Shown here piece by piece: positions 1 to 12,674 of a stretch of 64,000 bases of DNA; within the stretch, counting starts at the first letter, position 1; each line of letters opens with the position of its first letter. Below the pieces are notes generated by a model. That model worked only from the letters and a program-made list of their open reading frames with translations, was not told where the DNA came from and ran no database searches. This stretch comes from Heliocybe sulcata (lineage: Eukaryota; Basidiomycota; Agaricomycetes; Gloeophyllales; Gloeophyllaceae), in assembly GCA_004369045.1 (NCBI GenBank), contig ML213516.1:211579-275578 (forward strand), read 5' to 3'. A program made the translations under genes and the position numbers.

Positions 1-465
1 TTACCATCGGCTGATCACCGGCTGGCCATATCTAACAGTCTGACCAAACTATGGTCAACACCGCAAGCCACTACCAGCCGCGGGAGGATTTGCTGATGCA
101 CTCATCGGATCCATGAATCACAACCAACGCTTCCACTGCAGTCTGGTTGATAAAGCCAGGTCTCGCCATGCTCTAAATCCGCTACCATGCCAGTGCGAAC
201 GTTCTGTACCATACCATTTCTCTTTGCAAGTAGCCTTCCTTATATATCTTGATGGAAACTGAGTAAAGCACTGATCTTACTGAACTTAGAAATAGGCGCT
301 GCCACCAAGCGCCCACCTCATATTTAGGTTCTTCGGTTCATAAGCCGCCTGTTTGTCAGGAACTCTAACTTCCTTGAGACGAACTCGCTGGCAAGGCGAG
401 TCCAGGCTCTCTGTCTCCATACTGCTGGATAGCGCGTGCTGGTTTGCTCTCGTTTGCCTTGAAGG
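1..465. other. Left-edge non-coding stretch
   Basis: No open frame here resembles a known protein and no RNA gene is visible. It is probably the upstream region of helicase A. The first 230 bases may belong to a gene outside the window, but nothing in them supports one. Confidence 0.4.
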
Positions 466-3400
466 ATGCCAACTTGCGAATGCGGAGAAAATATATCCGC
501 TAGGCACTTGGATGCCCATCGGAACGGGAAACGACATCGTACAAAGCTGCGAGCCAGGGAACACGTCAGCCGTGCACAAGGAACAGGCACTGACGCGCCA
601 GCTCATACGAGCGATGCTTCACGGGACGCTGAATATCAGCGTCCTCGTGAAACATCGTCAGATGAGGTCGCCAGCAACACCGAGCGCAACAGGAATGGCG
701 TATCCGTATCTTGGGAGGATGGCTTGGTCGATTTCGGTATCCTAGAAGCAGATGAAGTGCATGTACAGGACATGCAAGTTCGAACTGTCACAATCAGATG
801 CATCCACGACGACGCCGTTGTAAGTCTGGAGAAAGTACAATTACGAAGCTCGTTTACCACCACTGGAGCGCCGTGAGTTGATTTCGCTGTACCTCCGTGA
901 CATCCCTAACAGGTCAAAGGTTTATTGTCTTCGACGAGTTCCGCGGAGGGTCAACTTTTTGGGACACGCGTAACCCTCCGTTGTTACTACCCATCCACTT
1001 CCACACCACGCATGCAGGGAGGTTCACCGACACCCTCGAATTACACTTCCGCGATGCAACACGACGGCAGTCGTTTACCATCACTCGCCGGCTGCTTGCT
1101 GTTATTGGCTCGCAGGATGATTATCAAAGGCTCATGCCCCAAACACCTTACATTCGACCTCAAGCGGCGAATACATCTTCTCCTCTGGAAGCACGTTCGA
1201 TCCCTGCAGGTAGACCGCCAACTTGGACGCCCGCGGACTGGACTAGCCGTCTGCCCGAGTACCCGATCCACCCCAGCTTGCAGGGCTTGGCTCAATCTCC
1301 AGGTGGGGGACGCGCCTTAAAACAGAGAATGCCTGTCTCTTTGGGTATCGGAACATACGGAGATTGGTTTCAAATTCCTCTGTGGGTGAACGAAGAGCAG
1401 AAAAGGTGTGCCTCTCGTGGGAATCAAATAAATTCCTTCATTAACATTCCTCAGCATCAATCTGCAGAAGTACACGCTCAAGGACGTGAAGCTGACTAGG
1501 AAAGATCCCAACTACAGGTAACATACCATTTTCAGGTTGCAGCCCGCGTTCTCTAATTGCAAGTCAAGCGTCCATATTCCTGGTCTACTCGACAAGAAAC
1601 CGCAGATATTAGTGGGCGATAAGATAGTGATCAGTCGACCGCAGGAAGACAATTCATGGGAAGGCCGCGTTCATGCCGTTTTGTGGGACGACGTCAGGCT
1701 CCGAATGCCATCTGACTTCAGTCTATACAGGGGTGACGACTTCGATGTCCTGTTCCTACTCAATCGCCTGCCTCTGCGTCGCATGCATCACGCGGTTCTT
1801 TCCAGGCCATATCCCGAGCGCATTTTGTTCCCAAGGGCTGCGCACATTATTGAAGGACCTGCTGCCACCGGTGCATTTGATAGCAATTTCGTCCAATCCT
1901 GTATACACATACAGGATGACCCAGACAAACTACGAGCTGTCTTTGTCATTGCCAATCAGCCAGCAGGCAGCGTACCATTCGTACTCTTTGGACCGTAGGT
2001 GACATTCACGCACCACATGGATAGGCTACTCACCGTATCACGAAGGCCTGGAACCGGGAAAACCACCGCCATTGTCGAGGCAATCTGCCAGCTGCTAACG
2101 AAAGATCAGAACCATCGCATTATCGCATGCGCCCAGAGCAACCGTGCGGCAGATACTATTGCATTGAAGCTGAGGCTAGCAAACGTACAGCCTGACGCGA
2201 TGTTGAGGCTAAACGCCATGTCGAGGTCCATCGAAGACCTACCACCGGAGCTGCGTCCCTTCTGTCCTATCAATGGAAATAACGTCTTCGCAACACCGTC
2301 ACTGAAGGAGCTGTCGGCATATCGCGTTGTGGTCTGCACCTCCGTCTCTGGAGGTATCCCTAGCGGCCTGGGTGTGAAACGTGGACACTTCAGTCATGTC
2401 TTCATCGACGAGGCTGGGCAGTCAGCAGAACCGGAAAGCATGATACCTATTCTATCCCTGGCGGGAAGGTCTACCAATGTTATCTTGGCTGGTGATACTT
2501 GTCAACTCGGTCCTGTGATTGAATCGCGCATCGCCGCCGATCTGGGGTTAAAGGAGAGCTTCCTTGACCGGATTATGAAGATGGACATATATAATGTGCA
2601 GCCTTGGCGAGATATGACGTTCGTACCATATTTTCTAACCGATCTTTGTGTGAATTACTCACTGAGCTTCCAGTATTGTTCGACTTAAGCGTCAATACAG
2701 GCAAGCTGCTAGCATCTATGCGACTGACCATACCATTCATTGCTTCACACTCCAGATCCCACCCGGATATCTTGGCCTTCTCCAGCGACCAGTTCTACAG
2801 AGGAGAGTTGCAGAACTGTGCAGATCCCTCGATCACGCACAGGTTCCTTAGTTCCAGTATCCTTGTCACGAAAGGCTACCCTGTCGTCTTCCATGGGATC
2901 ACGGGAAAGGAATACAGAGAAGGTTCTTCCCCGTCTTTCTTCAACATAGACGAAGCAAGCTTGGTCAAGATGTATTGCGAGAAGCTAGCACAACAGCACA
3001 GAGACTTGAGTCAGTCGTCAAACGTGTCCCTATCAATCCTCAGACTAATAGCAGCTCCTCACGTGCAGAGGCAGAAGATGTCGGGATCATCACACCTTAC
3101 CTTGCCCAGCGTGGTAAGATCATGCAAATCTTGCCCGACGAATTCAAGGATGCGAAAGTGGGAACGGTGGAAGACTTCCAAGGCCAGGTGCGTCGCCGCC
3201 GTTTCTCTCATGCACCGTCTCCCGCAGTCGGATAGCGTGCATGACACTGACGACGAACACACCACGTCAGGAACGCTTGGTCATCATCCTCTCGATGGTA
3301 AGAAGCAATACCCGCCATATAAGCGGCGACTTAAGGCACTCCCTGGGGTTCTTAGCGAATCCCAGACGCACGAATGGTACGTCGTACCAATGGTCTCCCG

Positions 3401-3744
3401 GTGAAGTCGTGTCTCAACTGTAGCTAGTGGCACTCACTCGAGCGCGGTCCCTCTTGATCGTCATCGGCGACCCACGAGTGCTCTCCCTCGATCCAACCTG
3501 GCGGAACTGGTTGGACGAGGTCAACAGCAGGCGCGGTGCGCGTGGTCAGCCCATACCCGCTTCGACTGGATATGATGGCAATGCGAGCGGCGAGGAAGGT
3601 CAGGCTCGAGCTCGTGATGCTGACCGGATGCAGCGCATTCGGGCAAATATCGTCCGACGTGAAGGCTATGAAGGGGTCCTCGGTGGTACTGCATCCGACT
3701 CTGAGGATGAGGATGAAGTATTGAACTTCTTGGGTGGCCGTTGA
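466..3744 (+). CDS. SDE3/MOV10-like SF1 RNA helicase, copy A
   Basis: Superfamily 1B RNA helicase of the Upf1/MOV10/SDE3 group. The order seen is a short Cys/His N-terminus (CECGEN...HRNGKRH, one partial C2H2-like finger), a MOV10-type beta-rich region, Walker A GPPGTGKT, Walker B IDEAGQSAEPE, motif III AGDTCQLGP, EDFQGQE and VALTRAR with a following IGDP. DEAG rather than DEAD is typical of SDE3/MOV10. It has about ten short introns. One (1995-2045) splits the Walker A Pro codon. A 27-nt micro-exon (2674-2700, encoding IVRLKRQY plus split codons) precedes a GC-AG intron (2701-2755). With those splices the frame is open to the stop, so the gene looks intact. The C-terminal tail is acidic and unlike copies B and C. 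The start at 466 is the first ATG giving the finger; an upstream exon is possible. The silencing role is known for SDE3 relatives and only inferred here. Confidence 0.85.
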
Positions 3745-4054
3745 GATCTGAAGGGACCATGGGTCGAGACTCCGTCCATCCCTTGTGCCCGCAGACGAAG
3801 TGTGGAGTTGGGCGTGTAGCAGACAGATCCTTATGTGTGTAGTATATGTGTGTAGTGACTATAAACACTCCATTCATTGAGACTTCTTGCATTCGCAAGT
3901 AATACATGTTTACTGTACATTATGATGACATCGACAATGGGAGTAGAGACGTACACAACTGCGAGGGGCCGAGAGGGGAGCGATATATAATAGATACACA
4001 GGTTCATCCTGACGGGTACAATTCATAACTCATTACACAGTCTGATTAGATGCT
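3745..4054. other. Convergent intergenic region
   Basis: This is the 3' space between helicase A and the minus-strand coiled-coil gene. It holds TGTG/TATATG-rich sequence and the tandem TATATAATAGATAC near 3984, suitable for 3' ends. No gene is seen. Confidence 0.5.
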
Positions 4055-5412
4055 TCATAGGTTTGACGACAGTTCTGGAATGGTCTCTTGCCTTGATATC
4101 TCTTCGCCATTAGCGGGCTGTTGCATCGGGGACGCCATGCTGTTCCTCCGACTCCGAGGGACGAGCGTGCCGGTTTCTGCAACTCTGACACCACGCTCGA
4201 CGCTCTCCCTTCTGCTTTGACTACGGCTGATGCTCCGCAGGCTTCCCGAAGACTCGCCAGTAGCATGTCCTGAACGCCGCTCGAAGCTACCACGTCTCTG
4301 ATACGAGTTGCGGCGGCTACGAGCTTCGATAGGCGATAGCGAAGGATCCCTCTGCGGGTGGTGATACGCGATGACTGGAGAGCCGTACGACGAGGATAGC
4401 GAAGGCGGTGGGACTGAGGGATAAGATAGAGTGTGGTGGGCAGCTGGGTACGGGGCCAGGGGATTGTACTGTAGGGAGGTGGAGGACGGAGGCGTGGTGA
4501 TGGCCGTGTCATTGGACAGGAAGCTGGCTGGGTTGGTGGAGGTCACGGGAGAGAAGGGGAAAGGCGAGTCAGAAGATGAAGGAGAACGAGATAGGGGGGT
4601 CGTGGTCTCGGAGATGGTGTTAGCTGGTCGCCGGACCTGCGAAGGCGGTCTCGGTATTGGAACACCGGCTGGCGGGGAACGGACTGGTTGAGGAGGCAGA
4701 GGCATTAGAGAGGTGGATGGAGAGGAACTTTGTGAATAGGATCGTAGATGGATAGGCTGTGAATACGGATCTGGTGTAGACAATCCAATTAAGTTGTCCA
4801 CGGGCAGTCCAAGCTATATTGTTCATCGTAAGCTTAGTGGCTAGGGAGGGTGGAAGTGATACACGTACCCTTCTGCGATGGTCAATCAGCTCTTCTCGGT
4901 AAATCTCATTCAACCTTGACACCCTGATATATTCACGCTCCGTATGCCCTAACCTACCTCTCAATTGCTCGTTTTCCTTGCGCAGGGCGTCCATAATGAC
5001 CTCCGTGCTCGGCGAAAGCGGATCGAAGGTCGACAGAAACGCCTGCATGCCCGGCCTGTTCTCAGAACCCTCACCGCTGCTGCTTGCACCATTCTCATGA
5101 TTCGGGCTCGGCTGAAGGGCCTGCTGCTGTGCTAGGCGCAGAGCAGACAGCTCTCGAGACAGACGGTTCACATGCGACTCTGACTCGACTTCTCGTATGT
5201 TCTCCAATGCCACCTTCTCCTCCCTCAGCTACAGAAGAGGGCAGTCATGATCATGCTTGTCTTTCAAATGACTCAGTGAAACATACCTTCTCTAGCTTTC
5301 TCGAAAGGAGGTTGATCAAGCGCTCTTCCTCAGCCTCGTATGCATTGATCAAGTCCTCCTCGCGCTTAGCGTTTGAGACAGATAGTCTGCGAATTGGCGG
5401 CGAGAGCGACAT
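4055..5412 (-). CDS. Coiled-coil protein with Ser/Pro-rich tail, function unknown
   Basis: Three exons (5412-5287, 5228-4869, 4813-4055) join in phase to give 414 residues. Residues about 10-95 form a charged coiled coil (NAKREEDLINAYEAEEERLI..., then LREEKVALENIREVESE). A second heptad-like stretch (DALRKENEQLRGRLGHTERE) lies near residues 120-155. From about 165 to the end the protein is disordered and rich in Ser, Pro and Arg, with several RRxS motifs (SRRNSYQRRGS, SRRNSMAS) that could be basophilic kinase sites. I do not recognise a named family beyond conserved basidiomycete coiled-coil proteins. The start ATG opens directly into the conserved-looking MSLSPPIRRLS and both introns have good GT-AG ends. 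A cytoskeletal or scaffold role would be a guess. Confidence 0.7.
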
Positions 5413-5623
5413 GGTACAAGTCAAGCTCGGTGGCAGAGACTTTCAGCAATGAAGTTACTGACTTGGACGCCGAGTACAGCGGAGAACCCATGACCGGCAG
5501 ACGTCACTTCAATTATCTTTATGCCTCCTGATAATTTACGTAATTACGGCAATACTAGCGCTCACGAAACATCTGGATGTTTCAAAGCCAACAAGATGGT
5601 ATAAAATAGAACACAGCAGCCGT

Positions 5624-8396
5624 TCAGAAATCATAACCCTCCACCTTGAACGTACGCCCGTAGTACAAGTAACTGTCCATGACTTTTTGGATCGGCTCCG
5701 GTAGGCCCATGCTGAGAATTGTATAAGCGAGCTTTGCATGTCCGTGAATTTGGTACAGCTTGAAGAAACAACGTGCAACCTGGGTCGGATACTGAAGACG
5801 GCACCATTAGCGGTGAACTCGGAGATCAACGGTAATCAAGGCTGACCGTCATTTCTGCATACTCCGCATACTGGTACGCCGCCACCCTGATAGCCATCTG
5901 GAGGGACCGTTGGAGGTCGCCCTCGTCAGCGTACATATCCAGCAGCTTCGACCACGGCTTGTAAGAGAACCGCTGGCTCTCTAGACAACGCTGGTACGCC
6001 TCTTTTGACTCTTCTTTGTGATGGAGGCGCAAACCCAGGTCGCCTAGGATCTCCCACTCGAGCGCCGTCTTTCTGTACGCAACATGCTGCGTTTTGAAGT
6101 GGGCCACCTCAGCCCGGAAGATCGTCCACACCCGCAAGTCCTTCGTTAACGTTAGTTGTCACAGAGCATATACAAAACCGATCACATACCTCGTAAAGGA
6201 CCATGAATAGGTTATCAAGCCACCTCTCACACAGCCGCTTATTGCTGAACGAGAATTCGCTCTGCTGGCTCGCATCACCCCCACTCTCCTGGTCGTCCCC
6301 CGCAGCCTGCACTGGCTTCTCCAACACGTCTTCCTCCTCGTTCGCCTCCTCACTCTCCTCCTCTCTCGCCCGATCGCTCTCCGTAGATATCCGTATCGTC
6401 GGGATTGCCGGCGCCGCATTCAAATTCTCATTCCCAGTTTCCTCCACACCGTTGGCTGCACTCGAGACCGAGCCTTTCGTTGAGGCCGCGGAGACCACGC
6501 CCCTTGTCGACGCATCGTCGTCCGCGCCCGTACTCGCTACTAGGGTGCTGCCCTCCGACTTGCCCACCGTGCCGTCCTCGTGGATGACAGTATCCCCATC
6601 GACGCCGTTCGTGTGCACGTGCTCAGTGTGCGCCTTCTGCATGCGGTATTCCTCCTCCATGACGAAGACGCAGCTTCGCGTTTTTAGAAGCTCATCCCAC
6701 CCGATGCGAGATACGAGGCGACAGAGGAGAGCGTACGCCCGTGCCCAGGTGCCGCGCAAACCGGGAGAAGGCAGACGTTGGAGAGCTGGGTCCGCCTGGT
6801 GATCTCTCAGTCAGGGAAGAGCGCGTGATTATGGACTAACCCACCTCGTCGTCTTCAGTTTTCTGCCGTTCTGGCAGGATGTCCGTTATGGGCCGTTTCG
6901 TGGGTAGATGAACGCGGGCGGGTGTTAGTGGCCGATGAGCATCACGGCCGTTGTACGTGAACATCGGACATGAGTTGAGAGTCAGCAAGGCCTGTTTAGA
7001 GCAATGGGATATAATCACTGAGAACCTAAAGCATGGTTCACTCACAGACTCGTATTCGCCCATGTCGATATACAGCTCCGTCAACTTCTCCCACGTCACG
7101 AACTCGCTCGGCGCACAGTTGACAGCCTGTTTCGCAAGCTCGAGTGCCCAGTCGAGTTTCCCCTTGGACCGAAGGAAATCGCACTGTACATGCAACAGCG
7201 TATACGACTGTGGCGTCGCCTTCAGCGCGGCGGACATGATCTGCACTGCCTTAACCTCTTCATCTTTCTGCGTAGTCAATACATGATACTAATGAATAAA
7301 GGAAGGTCCTGACTTACTCATGCCAATGTAGCTCTTGGCCAGTAAAGACGCAACCTCTGGCTCCTTCGCTGTCAGCTTCTCGAATAGGTTTGCAGCTTGC
7401 TGCCATCGATTGCTGTCTCCAAAGTACTTGAGAATGCCCGCAGTAAGGTGATTTGAGACCACAGTCGCCACTTGGATTTCTGGATCCGAGCCGACCTGCC
7501 ACCCTGCCCGAAAACTGTCAACCTTTGTAATATAGGCTGAATATTCCGTCAACCTTTAAGGAACAGCTGCTCCGCAGCTTGGAGAAAGCGGATCTCGCCT
7601 TCAGGTGTCGTGATAGGGTCCAGCTTGCGGTAGGCGTCGAGGTAATACGTTGGATCATCGGAATAGAGCGTAGCGCGTAAGAGAGCCGAGAGATATGTCT
7701 CTTGCCATATTTCGGGTGTAGCTTCATGCCTGGGAGACTACGATCCATCCAGTACACTTGAAGATTATAAGATAAGACGTACCTTTCGCCCCGAAGATCC
7801 ACCACATACGTATGCACACCTCCTGGAATCTTCACGTCCACTCGGATGTCGACTCGAGAGAAGGCATTGAAGCAGCTGTCCGAGCTGTGATGGGATGAAC
7901 GACTGAAGGACCTGATGAGACATACCAATAGCACCCGTTGCGCAGCTTCCACGTAGGACCCTTCGAAAGCCAGCCAGCCGTGTCCTCGATTGCATACGTT
8001 AGGGAATTGATGTATGCCGCTAGCGACGCAGATGATGAAGCGTCGACACCAGAGACGTAGTGATACGAGCCAAGCTGCAGTTGGGCTCAGACGTGAGCTG
8101 AACGGACATAATATGAAGTCCACGCACATCCCGCTGGCCCGCTTTCCCCGTACTCTTCACCACATGACACAAGTCCGGAGGTCCTAGTTCACGAAATGTA
8201 GCTAGTCGGTGTCAGCGGCGCGCATCACACGAGAGCACACCATAAGTCCTCACTGACATAGACTTTCGGTGCGCGCAGTCAGTGATTCGCCAAGTTCGAC
8301 CTATGCTGCAATTCATTCCTGCATTGGGTGCAAAACAAAGCTTACAGCACTCACCTCAAAGAGTTCTGGTATGTCCTTGAACGTGGCGTCCGCCAT
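5624..8396 (-). CDS. Exomer cargo adaptor, ChAPs family (Chs6/Bch1/Bud7-like)
   Basis: ChAPs proteins bind Chs5 and Arf1 at the trans-Golgi network and sort cargo such as chitin synthase to the plasma membrane. Visible in order are MADATFKDIPELFE, LGPPDLCHVVKSTGKAGQRD and a segment reading SYHYVSGVDASS near 8010-8060. Next come TPR-like helical repeats (ALKATPQSYTLLHVQCDF, KLDWALELAKQAVNCAPSEF), a long acidic Ser/Glu-rich insert (about 6240-6660) between RIGWDELLKTRSCVFVMEEE and the next helices, then WEILGDLGLRLHHKEESKEA. The C-terminus is FKVEGYDF. About ten short introns interrupt it. The acidic insert is the least conserved part. The start at 8396 follows an in-frame stop, and the preceding in-frame residues SDAFDTATPPLS also look coding-like, so an upstream exon may exist. 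Family assignment is firm; which of the ChAPs paralogs it matches is not. Confidence 0.88.
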
Positions 8397-8886
8397 GCTC
8401 AGCGGCGGAGTCGCGGTGTCGAACGCGTCGCTTCGGTGGTCGTGGCGTCAAGGTGAAGTCGTCGGCAGACGCCCTTCGCAGTTCTACTTTTACCACCACA
8501 TCAACCTGGGCGTCGCTGGCTAAGCCCGTCGACGTCGTGAACGCTCCTGAGCTCTTCTACTCATTCTCTTACATTATGCCTTACTGCCAGCATGCAACAA
8601 TACAACTAGGGCGAAGCGCGTCTGTTGAAATATTCGCAGAAGTCGGTATCTTTGTCTCGACGCTGCGAAGGCAGTTTCTTCGCCACCACTGCAATGCATG
8701 CATGTGGTATCCATCCGAGGAGCCATTTCGATCCACCCCACCTGCCGGATGCTGTTTCCTTTGGTTTTGTCGTAATATCCTCGTCGACGACCTTCGAGTT
8801 GTCTTAGGGCGCGTTTCTCTGGGAGCTCCGGCTTGCACTTCTCTGTCTCTGGGCGAATGGAATGCTGCTCCTGCAACTTCTGGTTC

Positions 8887-9836
8887 CAGGACTACGTGGT
8901 CGTCCCTCCCTGCCCTCCCGTCACCGCTCTTCCATTTGTTCACGTTCTTATTCACCATTCGCCGGCCGTGCGCTGCAAGCAACAGGCAAGAGCAACTGTC
9001 AGTGGTCACTTCTTGAAAGCTCTCTATCAAGCTGGACGGACGTCGAGCATCGAATCACGAATGCCATCTGTCAGAGCTCATCCGTCAAGTCTCGGGCATC
9101 CCTTGTTCTGAGTCGGATCGATTCTGGTCTGTCTGTCAACATCCGCTGCACCCAGTGGCCGCCGTCCTAGCCTTTTGCCACGTTGGTTTGTGGTTAAATG
9201 TCTAAGAAGGCAAGGACGAAGGCGTTTGTACGTGAAGCATCTTCCATTGCGCACCCTTCGTTGAATTGTGAAGGGACGTTCCTGGCCTAGTTCACTCAAG
9301 CGAAAGTATACTGTCCCGAATGCTTGCACTTAGGATTCACGTCAGCATATACTTCATCTTCCAGGTGCGGGACTATGTGATTGTGTTTCTCCTTGCCTTC
9401 CCGCCACGCGTCATCGCTCTTTCATCCATTCACGTTCTTCTACCATCGGTTGGCCATGCACTGCAAGGAATGGACAGGGGCGGCCGTCATGTCCTGGAAG
9501 CTATCTACCAAGCTATATGGACGTCGAGCACTGGATCGTGCATGTCATATACCGGAGTTGTTCGCCAAGTCTCGGGCATTCCTTGTCGGATCGATTCTGC
9601 TCTGTCTGTCAGCTGCGCCCAATAGCCGCAGTCCTAGCCTTTTGCCACGTGGGTTTGGGTTAAGGGTCCAAGAAGGCATGGACAGAGGTCTTTGTACGCG
9701 AAGCACCTCCCATTGGGTACCCACTGATGGGGTTGTAAAGGAAGATTCGTGGTCCGGTACGCTCAGGCGGAATTATGCTGTCCTGAATGCTCGCATTTGG
9801 GATTTACATCAGCATATCCTTGTTCTTCCATGTGCT
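8887..9836. repeat. Diverged tandem duplication, unit about 475 bp
   Basis: Unit 1 (about 8887-9363) and unit 2 (about 9364-9836) align along their length. Shared blocks include GGACTA(C/T)GTG, TTCACGTTCTT, CAAGTCTCGGGCAT, CCTAGCCTTTTGCCACGT and CAGCATAT(A/C)CTT. Units differ by many substitutions and small indels, so no frame is conserved. A partial third copy may begin at the CCATGTGCTTGAATGC around 9828. Boundaries are approximate because no ends stand out. Confidence 0.75.
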
Positions 9837-11654
9837 TGAATGCACGTCCCGTCAGTGGTCTGGTGGATTGTATGCGTTGCTGACGTGGCTCTCGATCAAT
9901 CGGCGCTCGCTGGCCTCAGGTGTTCTGGCATTGATCCTGGAACTGGTATCCTGGCTGCCTTCCAAGTGTGCCTGGCCTTGCGTTCTCTCACCATGCCATA
10001 TAATTTCACAGGAACTGGGTAAATTGATGAAGTGTTGCTCTATTCAACATGCCCTCACTGGCGGCAGGTGTTATCAAGTTTCGTTATAGTATATGCCGTG
10101 CCTTACAAGCTTATGCCCGGCTCCGTGGTGTCGCGTCAAGTAATATGGTCCGTCCTGGGATTGTCTCTCCTGAGACTCGTGCTCTGCCTCCATACTTCGT
10201 CCTTCTGTCCATTGCAGCCCCTGTTTCGGTCTGCCTCTTCGATGAGGAAGGCCGTCTATCGCACTGGCATGTTCAGGCCATGATGCTCGGAGCAGCTCCG
10301 GAAGGGAGATGCTGCTCCCAACAAGTGCAAGGGCCTTGCGGAGTTGTGTTGCCCGCGACTGTTGATTTGGCTCTTTAGAGTTCCTGTTGGATGGCCAGTT
10401 GGCCCGAAGCTACCCAAGCACTCATCGGTGCCAAATTTCGTTCAAATCCATCTCAAGTCCCGGGCTGGATGCAGATTCTAGCGTTGCATCTCATCTGGCC
10501 TGGGGTGACCAGATCATAAAGCCGAGATCTCGCAAGCTTTGTAGTCCTCCCTATTTAAAGGAGATCCGAGCCGTCTTGCTGTCGTTCATTACCACTTGTG
10601 CTAATGAATGACTTACGCCTATTAGTCTTTTAGCCGTGAATACTATCTTTAGCCTGGACTTTACGATGCTCCTTCTGGGTTGAAGCGTCCGTGGCCAAAC
10701 GATCCCTTTTACATTCCCAAGGTCACTTTACCTGCCTGGACTCGATTGCGTCATCCCACGTCGCTTGTGATTCTGGTGCAAAGTACATCTTTGCTTCTGC
10801 CCCTCCATGGCTCCGGCTAAACCTCTACCGATCTCGTCCATCGACCTTTACTCGGACTCCTCCCGTCTTTCCATTGTTTGTCTCCGCAGGTTCCGAGTCA
10901 CGTCGAACTCTCCGTAGCCTCAGCATCAACGTCTAGATGCACTCAATCTCAGCGCACCATGTGGCCGGTGGCTAGCCTCATTGGGATTAAACGTTGCTGG
11001 TGGTCCTCCTTTCCTGGACTGCGTCTATCTTTGCCCTCTGGAGTGCCCGGATATGTCGCTGATCGTTTCTCCGAGGCCGCGGTAGGACGACGGGATTCCC
11101 TTAACCCGCACCCGTTCTGGATGGGGTCTACTCGGAACTCTCAGTGCACTAGCCTAGTAGTCGCACTTTGTCTTTGAGCTCTTCGTCTCCATTCTCTGAC
11201 TATGAACTCCCGGGAGGCGGGTCCGCTGGTACCAAGGCCGTCGGAACCTAGTCGAGAACCACACGTATCGTCTCCACAGTTCCCAACACTATCGGTGTAA
11301 GCGTCTCTTGGCCACAGGTCTTATCCGATCTTTGTCGATCCTGCCATCGCGCTTGTCTTGATTCTACCACGTATACTCAGCTTGGCGAATATCGCTCACT
11401 TCTCGACTGCAAATAATCAGGATGCCGCGTACTAAGCATTGTCCTACTTATGGAGCGACCACCGTTCTCTCGTCTTCCTCCCCATCGGCACGCCCAGCTT
11501 GGTCAATGTCGCTCACGCTAGCACAGACGCCGCGCCAGTCTCTTCGCTGGGCTGCACCCTATCTGATCTTCCCCACTCCCGAAGCTTCAAAGCCTGACCT
11601 TAACTTACCCGTCCCCCCAATCGGACGGATATAGCCCACATCACAAATCCAGCG

Positions 11655-11915
11655 CCCGGATTGGCTGCCGCTCGCTTTCGGACGACCATTTCACACTCGG
11701 TGCCTGTCTCCCCGTATCGACAGTGTGCAGTTGGCTGTAGCCTGTTACTCATCCTTGAGCTTCCCTGCCCGGATCTCGCGTATAATATTCCTCCTCAGCA
11801 ATGATGACTTGGCATTATACAATATCCATCTGCCGCCCCGCACGGTGATTGGCTGGCCTGGACTGGTTCTGCAGTACCCTTTCACACCGCGGTGCCTGTT
11901 ACCCCGCATTCTGAT
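11655..11915. repeat. Short diverged direct repeat pair
   Basis: GATTGGCTGCC...TTTCACACTCGGTGCCTGTCTCCCCG (about 11657-11720) recurs as GATTGGCTGGCC...TTTCACACCGCGGTGCCTGTTACCCCGC (about 11849-11910). Spacing is about 190 bp. The function is unknown. Confidence 0.55.
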
Positions 11916-12035
11916 GTGGGGTCGCCGGGGAGCAGGCGGAAGCAAATTCTCAGACGCTGGGCCCCTTGTGCGCCCTCCCACGTTCCACGGCAGGCATGGG
12001 AGAATGCGAACTCTAAACACCGTCTATCGCTGTCC

Positions 12036-12260
12036 AGATCAGAATCTGCTGCGCCACAATCTGCGTGCTTGGCCATCCTTGTCCTCGCTCGTTCGCCGCC
12101 GAGTACGGTTTCCGCAGAACGAAGGATTAATCCACCCCGCCAGATCGAAATTTGCTGCGCCACAATCTGCCTAGTGTTGCCTGTGCTTGGCAAACCCATT
12201 CTGTCGCGCCGTTCGCCGCTGGGTACGAACGAAAAAGTAATCCATAGCAGTGCAACCCTC
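12036..12260. repeat. Degenerate tandem repeat, unit about 105 bp
   Basis: GATCAGAATCTGCTGCGCCACAATCTGC...CGTTCGCCGCCGAGTACG (from 12036) is followed by GATCGAAATTTGCTGCGCCACAATCTGCC...CGTTCGCCGCTGGGTACG (from about 12141). A third start, GATCAAAATTGGCTGC, appears at about 12265. This looks like an old minisatellite 3' of the bHLH gene. Confidence 0.65.
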
Positions 12261-12674
12261 GGTGGATCAAAATTGGCTGCTTGTTTGGACGCCTGTGCAT
12301 GTCGGTGCAGCCCATGTAACTTACGATCTCATGCTGTCGCTTTCGAATCTATAGCAGTGTGTTCCAGCCCTCCATCGTGTCATTCGCTGTAAGTAACCAG
12401 CGATGGCCAACTGCCGTCCATCACTTTACTCGCTGTAACCAATCCCCGTCGACGTCGATATCAACGTCAGTGTATCCAACCGACCTTCGCCCACACGATC
12501 ATGCCATCTGTCCCCATTGCAATCCCATAGAGCAGAGCACAGAATACATACATACACGCATACACGTCTGTTGTACAAGAAATCAAATCATAGACCGAAA
12601 CCAAGAATTAAATGAGCAAAGAAAGGAGAGGAAAGTATACACATTTTAGAGCGCCCCGCGCACAGCACCCCCGC

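Larger units (their letters stand above)
8397..12674. other. 4.3-kb gene-free region with decayed repeats
   Basis: No open frame here matches a family I know, and frames do not agree between repeat copies, so coding is unlikely. It holds at least three sets of diverged tandem repeats (entered separately) and a TATTTAAAG box near 10552-10560. Pyrimidine-rich plus-strand composition dominates. The right part would be the 3' flank of the bHLH gene. An old degraded transposon is possible, but I see no terminal repeats or enzyme motifs that would prove it. Confidence 0.5.

Noticed and set aside
1-3744. Helicase A as a pseudogene
   Set aside because: Continuous frames first looked broken, but every break matches a short intron with GT-AG (once GC-AG) ends, and all helicase motifs are intact.
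8453-9016. Long plus-strand open frame of about 187 codons
   Set aside because: It overlaps the antisense of the ChAPs 5' end and the first repeat unit, has no family and its frame is not kept in the second repeat unit.
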